From Poecilobothrus nobilitatus (Eukaryota > Arthropoda > Insecta > Diptera > Dolichopodidae): 64,000 bases of DNA. The notes beneath the pieces are model-generated. The model saw nothing but the letters and a program-made list of their open reading frames with translations. It was not told where the DNA came from and made no database searches. This document shows positions 34,765-46,588 of the stretch, one piece after another (within the stretch, counting starts at the first letter, position 1; the number at the start of each line of letters is the position of its first letter). The stretch is from contig OX352772.1 of the NCBI GenBank assembly GCA_947095535.1, forward strand, positions 214,454,222-214,518,221. Direction: 5' to 3'. Position numbers and translations under genes: made by a program.

Positions 34765-35295
34765 TTGGTGTCAGGTGTGGGGTCTGGAATGTGTTGTTCT
34801 AGACGTCAATAAGTTTCAAAAAAAAACTTTTTTATCAAAAAAAAAAAAATGCAATAGTTATACGGTACATCTATGGATGTGCTGCAAAAAAAAACAAAAA
34901 AGGAAAAGCTTTTGAAAGTTTTAAAAAAAAAAAAAAATAAGGTTTTTTAAATATTTAAAGAAAAAATAGTTATAAATAATAGTACAAATAAATTTTTACT
35001 ATTTTCAAAAAAAAAAAAAAGGGAAAATTACATTTTATAAAAATAAAATAATAAATATAAAATTTCTTTGCTATTTTGTTTTTCATGTAAAATGTATTTT
35101 GTTTGAAGAAGAAAAGAAAAAAAAAAGGATTAAATTAGTTTTTGTTCTCAATCCTACTATGTTGTCAAAATAAAATATTACTAAATTAAATATATTTAAA
35201 TAAAATATAAATATAAATAAAAGTCAAAATAAAATATTTACATTCAAATTTTTCTAAATTATAAAAAAAAAAAAAGAAAAGAAAATTTTTTTTGT
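34765..35295 (+). other. Primer site and untranslated leader of the Ty3/Gypsy element
   Basis: Starts with the TGG primer-binding site and continues as an AT-rich leader with more than six A-runs of 8-17 bases, whose lengths differ between the three copies. The small open frame at 34724-34915 is incidental. The leader ends at the gag ATG (35296). Confidence 0.65.
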
Positions 35296-36157
35296 ATGAA
35301 TCTCAGTTTAAGAACTAGACAAATTCCTAAATCAACTGACGAAAAACTAGTTCCTATACCTATTTCTCGTTCTCCAACGAAGCCTTCGACTTCCACAGCT
35401 AAAGCTAATACAGACCCAGTAATAAATACTGGACAAGACATAATTAAACAAAACGATCAAGACCACTTAGACAAAATGTCTCAATTCGACATCGATCGGG
35501 CAAATAAAATGATTCCCGTATTTAGTGAAGATTCTGCAGAGTTACACAGATTCCTGCAACTCGCAGAAATACAGTACGAAAGAACTAAAAGGGACGAATT
35601 TCTAACAGACTTTTTGGAAGTCATTACCTCTAAAATTTCTGGGCGTGCATATAACGCCACAATAAGGTACCAAAAACTCGATGATTGGGAAAAATTTAAA
35701 ACTTCCCTTATAGAGAAATTTTCAAAAACCAGATCCACCCAAATAAATCAACTTGATATATTTTCCTTGAGTGAAGGACCAAGGGAATCAGTAACTCACT
35801 ATTCAGAGAGAATTAAAAGGCTTTTTGATGAATTAAATATAGCCAGTGTTAAAGATTCAATGACAACCGATGGCGTGCAAGCTATATATGAATTAAACGA
35901 GTCAATAGTAATGAACAATTTTATAAATGGATTATTGGATCCCCTAAGAATAATTGTTCGCACCGCCAGGTTGCCCTCATTAAACGAATCTATAAATTTC
36001 GCGATCAATGAGGAAAAATTAAATGTTTCCACCAATTATAAGCGTAGCAATCAAAATAGGAATTATTATAATGGTAATAATAACAGTAACAGAACTCCTT
36101 ACTGTAATGTGTGCAAAACAAATACCCATCATACCAGAGATTGTCGAAAGAGCACTA
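35296..36157 (+). pseudogene. gag: Ty3/Gypsy gag, T1 copy, 3' end replaced by satellite
   Basis: Gag polyprotein that would form the particle. It starts MNLSLRTRQIPKS. A retrotransposon capsid region follows (FSEDSAELHRFLQLAE, YQKLDDWEKFKTSLIEKF, ESVTHYSERIKRLFDELN, VMNNFINGLLDPLR), then an Asn-rich linker and one CCHC knuckle CNVCKTNTHHTRDC. Right after the knuckle (RKS) the reading frame runs into satellite and stays open to 36399 because the satellite unit is a multiple of three. The result is a 367-residue chimeric frame. Protease and the second knuckle are missing in this copy. Confidence 0.88.
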
Positions 36158-39039
36158 TTCTGCCTAATTTAAAGGTTATATCTTTGTTGTTTTTGGAGAT
36201 AATCTCATTTGCTCTGGGGCTCGTTCGGAAGCTTCCAAAATTTAAACCCATTGACCATATCCTCTTTAATTTCAGAGACATAAATCAAACGGGAAGGAAC
36301 ATAATTGTAAATAATTTAAAGGTTCTATCTTTGTTGGTTTTGGAGATAATCTCGTTTGCTCTGGGGCTCGTTCGGAAGCTTCCAAAATCCGAACCCTAGG
36401 ACTAAATCCTCTCAAATTTCAGAGACCATAATCAAACATGAAAGAACACCATTCTGCCGAATTTAAGGGTTATATCTTTGTTGTTTTTGGAGATAATCTC
36501 ATTTGCTCTGGGGCTCTTTCGGAAGCTTCCAAAATTTAAACCCATTGACTATATCCTCTTTAATTTCAGAGACATAAATCAAACGGGAAGGAACATGATT
36601 GTAAATAATTTAAAGGTTATATCTTTGTTGGTTTTGGAGATAACCTCGTTTGCTCTGAGGCTCGTTCGGAAGCTTCCAAAATCCGAACCCTAGGACCAAA
36701 TCCTCTCAAATTTCAGAGACCTCAATCAAACATGAAAGAACACCATTCTGCCGAATTTAAAGGTTATATCTTTGTTGTTTTTGGAGATAATCTCATTTGC
36801 TCTGGGGCTCGTTCGGAAGCTTCCAAAATTTAAACCCATTGACCATATCCTCTTTAATTTCAGAGACATAAATCAAACGGGAAGGAACATAATTGTAAAT
36901 AATTTAAAGGTTCTATCTTTGTTGGTTTTGCAGATAATCTCGTTTGCTGTGGGGCTCGTTCGGAAGCTTCTAAAATACGAATCCATGGTTCAAATTCTTT
37001 CAAATGTCAGTTTCCAATTTTATAGAAAGGGAAACATAACAGCACACTCTTGTACTAAAAATAAAGGTTCTATCTTTGTTGGTTGTGGAGATATACTCTG
37101 TAATATGCCACTCCAATATACTAAAATCATAACAATAAACATTATATTAATTTTGTATTTCTTTTTACTTTCAATTCCATTTCTTTTTAACTATAAATAA
37201 ATTAGGTTAAATCATGAATAATGTAACATATGGTTTACATATGTTTAAAATTAAATATCATATTGCAATAATGAACCAAAATATACTAACTATAAATAAT
37301 GAAGGTTACTTCAAAATATATAAACAAAGAAAGTAGAATTAAGTTATCATATTGCAATATTGAACTAAAATATTTTGTAAATGCATACTGTTTTGCATTG
37401 CCAACATGATACTTGACATATTTATCTATTTTGATAATAATCATTTTTTTAGGCTATTTTGTAATAAATATTGTTTTAGAATGTAAGAAAATAGAATGTA
37501 AGAAAATAAATTGTATAAAAGACTTTCTTTTACAAAAAAGAGGGATTACTATTTCAAATTTTACACTTTACACAAATAACGTTAAATAAAACAACTTCTG
37601 TGTTTAAATTAACCCTTTTTCTATATTACAAAATATTACGTTGGTGTCAGGTGTGGGGTCTGGAATGTGTTGTTCTAGACGTCAATAAGTTTCAAAAAAA
37701 AACTTTTTTATCAAAAAAAAAAAAATGCAATAGTTATACGGTACATCTATGGATGTGCTGCAAAAAAAAAAAAAAAGGAAAAGTTTTTGAAAGTGAATAA
37801 AAACATTTAAAAAAAAAAAAAAAAAAGGTTTTTTAAATATTTAAAGAAAAAATAGTTATAAATAATAGTACAAATAAATTTTTACTATTTTCAAAAAAAA
37901 AAAAAAGGGAAAATTACATTTTATAAAAATAAAATAATAAATATAAAATTTCTTTGCTATTTTGTTTTTCATGTAAAATGTATTTTGTTTGAAGAAGAAA
38001 AGAAAAAAAAAAGGATTAAATTAGTTTTTGTTCTCAATCCTACTATGTTGTCAAAATAAAATATTACTAAATTAAATATATTTAAATAAAATATAAATAT
38101 AAATAAAAGTCAAAATAAAATATTTACATTCAAATTTTTCTAAATTATAAAAAAAAAAAAAAAAAAGAAAATTTTTTTTGTATGAATCTCAGTTTAAGAA
38201 CTAGACAAATTCCTAAATCAACTGACAAAAAACTAGTTCCTATACCTATTTCTCGTTCTCCATCGAAGCCTCCGACTTCCACAGCTAAAGCTAATACAGA
38301 CCCAGTAATAAATACTTGACAAGACATAATTAAACAAAACGATCAAGACCACTTAGACAAAATGTCTCAATTCGACATCGATCGGGCAAATAAAATGATT
38401 CCCGTATTTAGTGAAGATTCTGCAGAGTTACACAGATTCCTGCAACTCGCAGAAATACAGTACGAAAGAACTAAAAGGGACGAATTTCTAACAGACTTTT
38501 TGGAAGTCATTACCTCTAAAATTTCTGGGCGTGCATATAACGCCACAATAAGGTACCAAAAACTCGATGATTGGGAAAAATTTAAAACTTCCCTTATAGA
38601 GAAATTTTCAAAAACCAGATCCACCCAAATAATTCAACTTGATATATTTTCCTTGAGTGAAGGACCAAGGGAATCAGTAACTCACTATTCAGAGAGAATT
38701 AAAAGGCTTTTTGATGAATTAAATATAGCCAGTGTTAAAGATTCAATGACAACCGATGGCGTGCAAGCTATATATGAATTAAACGAGTCAATAGTAATGA
38801 ACAATTTTATAAATGGATTATTGGATCCCCTAAGAATAATTGTTCGCACCGCCAGGTTGCCCTCATTAAACGAATCTATAAATTTCGCGATTAATGAGGA
38901 AAAATTAAATGTTTCCACCAATTATAAGCGTAGCAATCAAAATAGGAATTATTATAATGGTAATAATAACAGTAACAGAACTCCTTACTGTAATGTGTGC
39001 AAAACAAATACCCATCATACCAGAGATTGTCGAAAGAGC
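36154..39039 (+). repeat. 2.89-kb composite tandem unit T2
   Basis: Second copy of the satellite-LTR-leader-gag unit. Its LTR starts at 37099, primer site at 37642 and gag ATG at 38182. It ends with the same gag-to-satellite join as T1, at about 39039. Confidence 0.92.
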
Positions 39040-39043
39040 ACTA
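38182..39043 (+). pseudogene. gag: Ty3/Gypsy gag, T2 copy, with premature stop
   Basis: Same as the T1 gag, but a GGA codon has become TGA at 38317-38319, 45 codons after the start. The frame resumes from the Met at 38362. The knuckle CNVCKTNTHHTRDC and the chimeric satellite tail (to 39285) are kept. The stop makes this copy a pseudogene even for gag. Confidence 0.88.
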
Positions 39044-41526
39044 TTCTGCCTAATTTAAAGGTTATATCTTTGTTGTTTTTGAAGATACATTCATTTGCTC
39101 TGGGGCTCGTTCGGAAGCTTCCAAAATTTAAACCCATTGACCATATCCTCTTTAATTTCAGAGACATAAATCAAACGGGAAGGAACATAATTGTAAATAA
39201 TTTAAAGGTTCTATCTTTGTTGGTTTTGGAGATAATCTCGTTTGCTCTGGGGCTCGTTCGGAAGCTTCCAAAATCCGAACCCTAGGACCAAATCCTCTCA
39301 AATTTCAGAGACCACAATCAAACATGAAAGAACACCATTCTGCCGAATTTAAGGGTTATATCTTTGTTGTTTTTGGAGATAATCTCATTTGCTCTGGGGC
39401 TCGTTCGGAAGCTTCCAAAATTTAAACCCATTGACTATATCCTCTTTAATTTCAGAGACATAAATCAAACGGGAAGGAACATGATTGTAAATAATTTAAA
39501 GGTTATATCTTTGTTGGTTTTGGAGATAACCTCGTTTGCTCTGAGGCTCGTTCGGAAGCTTCCAAAATCCGAACCCTAGGACCAAATCCCCTCAAATTTC
39601 AGAGACCTCAATCAAACATGAAAGAACACCATTCTGCCGAATTTAAAGGTTATATCTTTGTTGTTTTTGGAGATAATCTCATTTGCTCTGGGGCTCGTTC
39701 GGAAGCTTCCAAAATTTAAACCCATTGACCATATCCTCTTTAATTTCAGAGACATAAATCAAACGGGAAGGAACATAATTGTAAATAATTTAAAGGTTCT
39801 ATCTTTGTTGGTTTTGCAGATAATCTCGTTTGCTGTGGGGCTCGTTCGGAAGCTTCTAAAATACGAATCCATGGTTCAAATTCTTTCAAATGTCAGTTTC
39901 CAATTTTATAGAAAGGGAAACATAACAGCACACTCTTGTACTAAAAATAAAGGTTCTATCTTTGTTGGTTGTGGAGATATACTCTGTAATATGCCACTCC
40001 AATATACTAAAATCATAACAATAAACATTATATTAATTTTGTATTTCTTTTTACTTTCAATTCCATTTCTTTTTAACTATAAATAAATTAGGTTAAATCA
40101 TGAATAATGGAACATATGGTTTACATATGTTTAAAATTAAATATCATATTGCAATAATGAACCAAAATATACTAACTATAAATAATGAAGGTTACTTCAA
40201 AATATATAAACAAAGAAAGTAGAATTAAGTTATCATATTGCAATATTGAACTAAAATATTTTGTAAATGCATACTGTTTTGCATTGCCAACATGATACTT
40301 GACATATTTATCTATTTTGATAATAATCATTTTTTTAGGCTATTTTGTAATAAATATTGTTTTAGAATGTAAGAAAATAGAATGTAAGAAAATAAATTGT
40401 ATAAAAGACTTTCTTTTACAAAAAAGAGGGATTACTAGTTCAAATTTTACACTTTACACAAATAACGTTAAATAAAACAACTTCTGTGTTTAAATTAACC
40501 CTTTTTCTATATTACAAAATATTACGTTGGTGTCAGGTTTGGGGTCTGGAATGTGTTGTTCTAGACGTCAATAAGTTTCAAAAAAAAAAAAAAAACTTTT
40601 TTATCAAAAAAAAAAAAATGCAATAGTTATACGGTACATCTATGGATGTGCTGCAAAAAAAAAAAAAAAAGGAAAAGAAAAGTTTTTGAAAGTTTAAAAA
40701 AAAAAAAAAATAAGGTTTTTTAAATATTTAAAGAAAAAATAGTTATAAATAATAGTACAAATAAATTTTTACTATTTTCAAAAAAAAAAAAAAGGGAAAA
40801 TTACATTTTATAAAAATAAAATAATAAATATAAAATTTCTTTGCTATTTTGTTTTTCATGTAAAATGTATTTTGTTTGAAGAAGAAAAGAAAAAAAAAAG
40901 GATTAAATTAGTTTTTGTTCTCAATCCTACTATGTTGTCAAAATAAAATATTACTAAATTAAATATATTTAAATAAAACATAAATATAAATAAAAGTCAA
41001 AATAAAATATTTACATTCAAATTTTTATAAATTATAAAAAAAAAAAAAGAAAAGAAAATTTTTTTTGTATGAATCTCAGTTTAAGAACTAGACAAATTCC
41101 TAAATCAACTGACGAAAAACTAGTTCCTATACCTATTTCTCGTTCTCCAACGAAGCCTCCGACTTCCACAGCTAAAGCTAATACAGACCCAGTAATAAAT
41201 ACTGGACAAGACATAATTAAACAAAACGATCAAGACCACTTAGACAAAATGTCTCAATTCGACATCGATCGGGCAAATAAAATGATTCCCGTATTTAGTG
41301 AAGATTCTGCAGAGTTACACAGATTCCTGCAACTCGCAGAAATACAGTACGAAAGAACTAAAAGGGACGAATTTCTAACAGACTTTTTGGAAGTCATTAC
41401 CTCTAAAATTTCTGGGCGTGCATATAACGCCACAATAAGGTACCAAAAACTCGATGATTGGGAAAAATTTAAAACTTCCCTTATAGAGAAATTTTCAATC
41501 CATCATACCAGAGATTGTCGAAAGAG
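39040..41526 (+). repeat. 2.89-kb composite tandem unit T3 (shortened)
   Basis: Third copy, with its LTR from 39985, primer site at 40528 and gag ATG at 41069. It is shorter because 399 bases of gag are missing, and unlike T1 and T2 it continues past the knuckle into authentic downstream retrotransposon sequence. This marks T3 as carrying the original right half of the insertion. Confidence 0.88.
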
Positions 41527-41824
41527 CAGTCAAAATTTTAATCCTAATTTTAATAAAGTAACTAACCTAAATAGTTCCGCAAAATTTAATAAAGTTCCTC
41601 GGTATACAAACCCAAGTGCTAGCCTGCGAGTCAATACACTAACGCTAGAAAAAATTTGTCGTTACTGTAAAAATCCTGGACATACTATATATGAATGCAA
41701 AAAATTAGCATTTAATAGAAATAAAAAGAATAGTAATAACCTTTCTCAACCTTATACAAATGAGGAAAACTACCAACAGCCGGGTCCATCGGGTCTTAGG
41801 ACACAGGCCAGCCAATTAAAATAG
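41069..41824 (+). pseudogene. gag: Ty3/Gypsy gag, T3 copy, internal in-frame deletion
   Basis: A 251-residue open frame. The N-terminal half equals T1. Then 399 bases (133 codons, frame kept) are missing between EKFS and HHTRDC, which removes the C-terminal capsid domain, the Asn-rich linker and half of knuckle 1. A second knuckle, CRYCKNPGHTIYEC, follows, showing that the intact gag has two. The stop TAG at 41822 overlaps the protease frame, which is open in the -1 frame across this point. The deletion probably destroys capsid function. Confidence 0.88.
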
Positions 41825-42663
41825 AGCGCCCAAATTCTAAATCGACTTCTAAATCAAATACTAAATCGAATAAAATGCCAATTTCTAAATCGACTTCTAA
41901 ATCAAATACTAAATCGAATAAAATGCCAAACTCTAAATCGACTTCTAAATCAAATCAAAATCAAAATCAAAATTCTAAAGCAAGCGAAATTCCAAATTCA
42001 AAATTAAATCAAAATTTAACAAAAACAATAATGATAAATCAATCAAGAAATCGTACGTTTTCCAGTATCTTGTCTCTAGAAATACAGGGTGCGAAAAATC
42101 AATTTACAAATTTATTAATAGATTCGGGTGCAAATATAAGTATTATTAAAGTAAATGCTTTGCATGACAATACATATGTAGATTGCATGTCAATTGAATT
42201 GAAAGGTATCTCATCCGAACCTATTAATACAATTGGAACTACTACATTATTTATCAAAGTTCCTGGTCATGAACTGAAACGATATGCTATACTTTTTCAT
42301 GTAGTTTCCGCTAATTTTCCAATTGCGCAAGATGGTATAATTGCCGAAGATTTTTTGAATAAAACTAAAGCAATTATCGACTATGGTAATGATCAAGTAA
42401 TTTTTAATTTTAATGATTTAAAAGTTTCAATAAAATTTCAAACAGAAAATAAAGTTGTGGTAATACCACCACGTACAGAAAAATTGATTAAATACGGTCC
42501 CGTAATAATTCAGGAGAAATCAATTACATGAAAATTGGATATTTTTAACAAATACAATTGTAAAACCAGAAAATGGTTACGTATATCTTAGTATTATAAA
42601 CGTGAATGAAAAACCATATGAAATATGTAATGAAGAATTAAAAATAAATTCTACTCCTATCAA
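41825..42663 (+). pseudogene. Ty3/Gypsy aspartic protease region, truncated before RT
   Basis: The frame is open across the gag stop and contains a Lys/Ser-rich tandem repeat (KSTSKSNTKSNKMP, 48 bases per unit, about 2.5 units). The retropepsin domain follows with catalytic LLIDSGANISII and FLNKTKAIIDYGN, and then the PPRTEKLIKYG segment usual before RT. A TGA at 42529 ends the frame; the sequence continues in another frame (TIVKPENGYVYLSIIN) to about 42663, where it joins satellite. RT, RNase H, integrase and the 3' LTR are absent. The protease itself looks intact, but the element is not autonomous. Confidence 0.85.
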
Positions 42664-42950
42664 GAGACCAAATTATCTTGAATTTCAGAGACATAAATCG
42701 AACGGGAAGGAACATCATTGTACAAAATTTAAAGCTTCTATCTTTTTTGATTTTGGAAATAATCTCGTTTGCTGTATGGCTCGTTCGGAAGCTTTTAAAA
42801 TCTGAACCCAAGGACCAAATCCTCTCAAATTTCATAAACCTAAATCAAACGTGAAAGAACACCATTCTGCCAAATTTAAAATTTATATCTTTGTTGCTTT
42901 TTGAGATAATCTCGTTTGTTCCGGAATCATTCGAAAGCTTCCAGAAATCC
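42664..42950. repeat. 147-bp tandem repeat, short block right of the Ty3/Gypsy insert
   Basis: About two satellite units (ACCAAATTATCTTGAATTTC start) between the truncated retroelement and the family B right end. They resemble the units at 32030-32640 of copy 1 more than those in T1-T3. Confidence 0.8.
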
Positions 42951-43225
42951 GAAAACATGGACCGATTTTGTCTAGATTCGAACTTAGCGTTCCTTTCTTA
43001 ATTAGTAACCTACTATATAACTTTCATCAAGATTGCTTTATTAGTTTTTGAGTTATCGTGCGAACGGACGGAAGGACGGTCGGACGGACGGACATCGTTA
43101 AATCGACTCAGGAGGTGATCCTGATTCAGAATGTATATATATGTCCATATCTAACTCGCTTCCTTTTGGTGGTTACAAACACCATATCAAAGTTAATACA
43201 CCCTATACTTTAGGTGTAGGGTATA

Positions 43226-43423
43226 ACAATTATTAAAAGCGTTATATTACCATAAAAGGAACGAAGATACAACAATAGGAAGTAAAACTTGTGGAACCAA
43301 AGAGCAAAGCAGACAACCTGACGATTGTTTAAGGACACCACCTGCTTCAGCAAATCAAATTAATGAAGTTTATAATTTATACTAAGTTTTTTAAATTAAA
43401 GAGAACTAATTTAATTTTTGAAC
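43226..43423. repeat. 198-bp spacer, copy 2 of 2
   Basis: Near-identical partner of 32886-33083, again between two family B elements. The same 48-codon open frame is present. Confidence 0.85.
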
Positions 43424-45427
43424 AAGTAAATGTAACAGTAAGTCGCTGCAACCGACTTATTAATACCCTACATCTGATTTGGATTTTGAAAGTTCTATCT
43501 TTGTTGGTTGTGGAGATATACTCGTTTGCTCTGCGGCTCGATCGGAAGCTTCCAAGATGAGAACCCATGAACCAAATCCTCTCAAATTTCAGAGACTTAA
43601 ATAAAACATGAAAGAACAGGACTCTGCCAAATTTAAAGGTTATATCTTAGTTGGTTTTGGAGATAATCTCATTTGCTCTGGTGCTCGTTCGGAAGCTTCC
43701 AAAATCCAAACCCATGGACCAAATCTTCTTAAATTTCAGAAACCTAAATCAAACATGAAAGAACACCATTCTGCCAAATTTAAAAGTTATATATTAGTTG
43801 ATTTTGGAGATAATCTCGTTTGCTCTGAGGCTCGTTCGGAAGCTTTTAAAATCCGAACCCATTGACCGAATCCTCTCAAATTTTAGAAACCTAAATCAAA
43901 CATGAAAGAACACCATTCTGCCAAATTTAAAGGTTATATCTTAGTAGATTTTGGAGATAATCTCATTTGCTCTGGAGGTCGTTCGGAAGCTTCCAATATA
44001 CGAATCCATGGTTCAAATTTTTTCAAATGTCAGTTTCTAATTTTATAGAAAAGGAAACATAACAGTACACTCTTCTACTAAAAATAAAGGTTCTATCTTT
44101 GTTGGTTGTGAAGATATAATCGTTTGCTCTGGGGCTCGTTTGGAATCTTCCAAGATCCGAACCCATAAACCAAATCCTCTCAAATTTTAGAGACTTAAAT
44201 ATAAAATTAAAGAACCCCACTATGTCAAATTTGAAGGTTATATCTTTATTGGTTTTGGAAATAATATCATTTGCTCTGGTGCTCGTTCGGAAGCTTCCAA
44301 AATCCAAACCCATAGATCTAGTCCTTTTAAATTTCATAGACATAAATCGAACGGGAAGGAACATGATTGTACAAGATTTAAAGGTTCTATCTTTGTTGGT
44401 TTTGGAGATAATCTCGTTTGCTCTGGGGCTCGTTCGGAAGCTTCCAAAATACGAATCCATGGTTTAAATTCTTTCAAATGTAATTTTCTAATTTTATAGA
44501 AAAGGAAACATAACAGCATAATCTTGTATTAAAAATAAAGGTTCTATCTTTGTTGGTTGTGGAGATATACTCGTTTGCTCTGGGGCTCGTTCGGAAGCTT
44601 CCAAGATAAGAACCCATTAACCAAATCCTTCCAAATTTGAGAGACTTAATTAAAACATGAAAGAACACCACTCTGCCAAATTTAAAGGTTATATCTTTAT
44701 TGGTTTTGGAGATAATCTCATTTGCTCTGGTGCTCGTTCGGAAGCTTCCAAAATCCAAACCCATGGACCAAATCCTCTTAAATTTCAGAGACATAAATCG
44801 AACTGGAAGGAACATCATTGTACAAAATTTAAAGGTTCTATCTTCGTTGATTTTGGAGATAATCTCGTTTGCTCTGAGGCTCGTTCGGAAGCTTCCAAAA
44901 TCCGAACCCATGGACCAAATCCTCTCAAATTTTAGAGAGATAAATCGAAGAGGAAGGAACATCGTTGTACAAAATTTGGGTTATATCTTTATTGGTTTTG
45001 GAGATAATCTCATTTGCTCTGGTGCTCGTTCGGAAGCTTCCAAAATCTAAACCCATGGACTAAATCCTCTCTAAATTTCAGAGACGTAAATCGAACGGGA
45101 ATGAACATCATTGTACAAAATTTATAGGTTCTATCTTTGTTGGTTTTGGAGATAATCTCGTTTGCTCCAGAATCATTCGGGATCTTCCAGAATCCGAACC
45201 CATGGACCGATTTTCGTAATTAGTAACCTACTATATAAATTTCATCAAGATAGCTTTATTAGTTTTTGAGTTATCGTGCGAACGGACGGACGGACATCGT
45301 TAAATCGACTCAGGAGGTGATCCTGATTCAAAATATATATACATGTCCATATCTAACTCGCTTCCTTTTGGTGGTTACAAACACCATACCAAAGTTAATA
45401 TACCCTATACTTTAGGTGTAGGGTATA
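43424..45427 (-). mobile_element. Hairpin-ended repeat family B, copy 3
   Basis: Left stem-loop end at 43440 (AAGTCGCTGCAACCGACTT), about eleven 147-bp units (43490-45205), the CTCAGGAGGTGATCCTGAT block and the right hairpin end at 45399-45427. No spacer follows on the right, so this is the last of the three tandem elements. No retroelement interrupts it. Confidence 0.82.
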
Positions 45428-45858
45428 ATAAAGAATTAAGAAATAAAATTATAAACTAGAAATTTTAGAACATTTAGAACATTAGAACATAAAATTTAAA
45501 AAATTTAAATTATATGTTTTACTATTAAATTTTTAGAATCTAAAAAAAAACTTTATACTACATTTAAGCTGGTATTAAATAATAAAATCAAATTAAATTT
45601 TAAACAAATCCTTTTAATTTAATTGAAAATAATTATCAGTTAAAGGAAGTGTAAGCTTATGGGAATGTACTAATAATTTTTTTTTCTCGTAAAAATTATA
45701 ATATCTAAATTAAATTTTTTTTTTATTATTACATTAAAATCTACTTTTTCCAGAACCATTAACCTTTTCTAGTAATTTTTGAGTCTGATTAACATTTAAA
45801 TTTACGGTTAATACTTCGAAATTAAAAAAAAATTTGCAAAAATCGCATTTATAATATT
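45428..45858 (+). other. AT-rich stretch before a Ty3/Gypsy gag
   Basis: No gene is visible. It probably holds the leader, and perhaps a decayed LTR, of the element whose gag starts near 45859, but I could not find LTR ends or a primer site. Confidence 0.4.
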
Positions 45859-46588
45859 ATGTCTCTAACAAAAAAATAGGACTTTTAAAGGTAAGCCCTA
45901 GTGTTGAAACTTACGAACTGGTTACCATTAAATCTGGAGTAAATTATGCTCATACAAATTTAGATGCCATAAAATCCCTTCCAGAATTCTTTGGAGAATC
46001 TACCTTATCCTGCATGGCGAACAGCTACCAATTTCGCAATGCAGTATCATACTGAGGGATCTGAAATTTATTACATCGCTATGGGAATTTTTCGAAACAA
46101 AAAATTTGGATCAGCTAATGCTACCGTTTCTTCCTTCAGTACTGTACTAAATTTTATCATCACTAAACTAGATTTTATCAGGCGATAATATCAAGATTGG
46201 ATCAGGCATATTCAGATAAGACACATAGACACGTGTTGGAAAATGAATTAAATATTTTAAGACAGCGTAATTCATCTATTGCAGAATATTATGACTGCGT
46301 AGATTTAATTAATAAGCATATAATGAGTAATAGTAGCAATGATGAGTTAGTGAATGTCGTTAATGAGCGTGCCAGAGCAAACGCTCTTAAGGTCTTTATT
46401 TGGTGTTTTTTTCGACCAATATGTGATATATTGTTTACATCGAGACCTACAGATCTTTCAACCACTTTAGCCATTGCCCAGAAATTAGAGGTAAACCATA
46501 AACGATATGAATTTGAGTAGGTAATGGGGTACCATGGCGTGGAAATTTTGTGCGAGAAAGAGATAGCAATATCAATGTCAATGAATTC
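45859..46588 (+). pseudogene. gag: Ty3/Gypsy gag, left half of an element split by a Polinton
   Basis: Gag of a second Ty3/Gypsy family: LDAIKSLPEFFGES (a common gag N-terminal motif), a matrix/capsid region, then LENELNILRQRNSSIAEYYD (46230), NERARANALKVFIW and SRPTDLSTTLAIAQKLE (46440), and a basic tail with GNFVRERDSNINVNEF up to the Polinton. Frameshifts lie near 45880 and 46190 and a stop near 46050. The matching protease, RT and RNase H are at 59920-61640, beyond the Polinton. Confidence 0.82.

Larger units (their letters stand above)
33276..36153 (+). repeat. 2.89-kb composite tandem unit T1
   Basis: The unit holds 147-bp satellite (to 34222), a Ty3/Gypsy LTR, an A-run-rich leader and gag cut off after its zinc knuckle, where it joins satellite again at about 36153. 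The next copies follow at a period of 2,886 bases (gag starts at 35296, 38182 and 41069). Copies are nearly identical apart from A-run lengths and a few substitutions, so the amplification is recent. Confidence 0.92.
33084..43225 (-). mobile_element. Family B repeat copy 2, expanded by a Ty3/Gypsy insertion and triplication
   Basis: The left stem-loop end (AAGTCG-atgcaac-CGACTT, 33100) and the right hairpin end (43197-43225) are both present, so this is one family B element grown to about 10 kb. Inside are 147-bp satellite, a Ty3/Gypsy LTR-gag block in three tandem copies, the gag-protease continuation in the last copy, a little more satellite (42664-42950) and the right end. Confidence 0.78.

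Noticed and set aside
34840..35290. A-run-rich leader considered as several poly-A tails of processed insertions
   Set aside because: The same runs occur at the same places in all three composite units between the primer site and the gag ATG, so they belong to the retroelement leader.
31195..45205. Regularly spaced repeats, considered as a CRISPR array
   Set aside because: The whole 147-bp unit is repetitive, with no unique spacers, and the surroundings are eukaryotic transposons.
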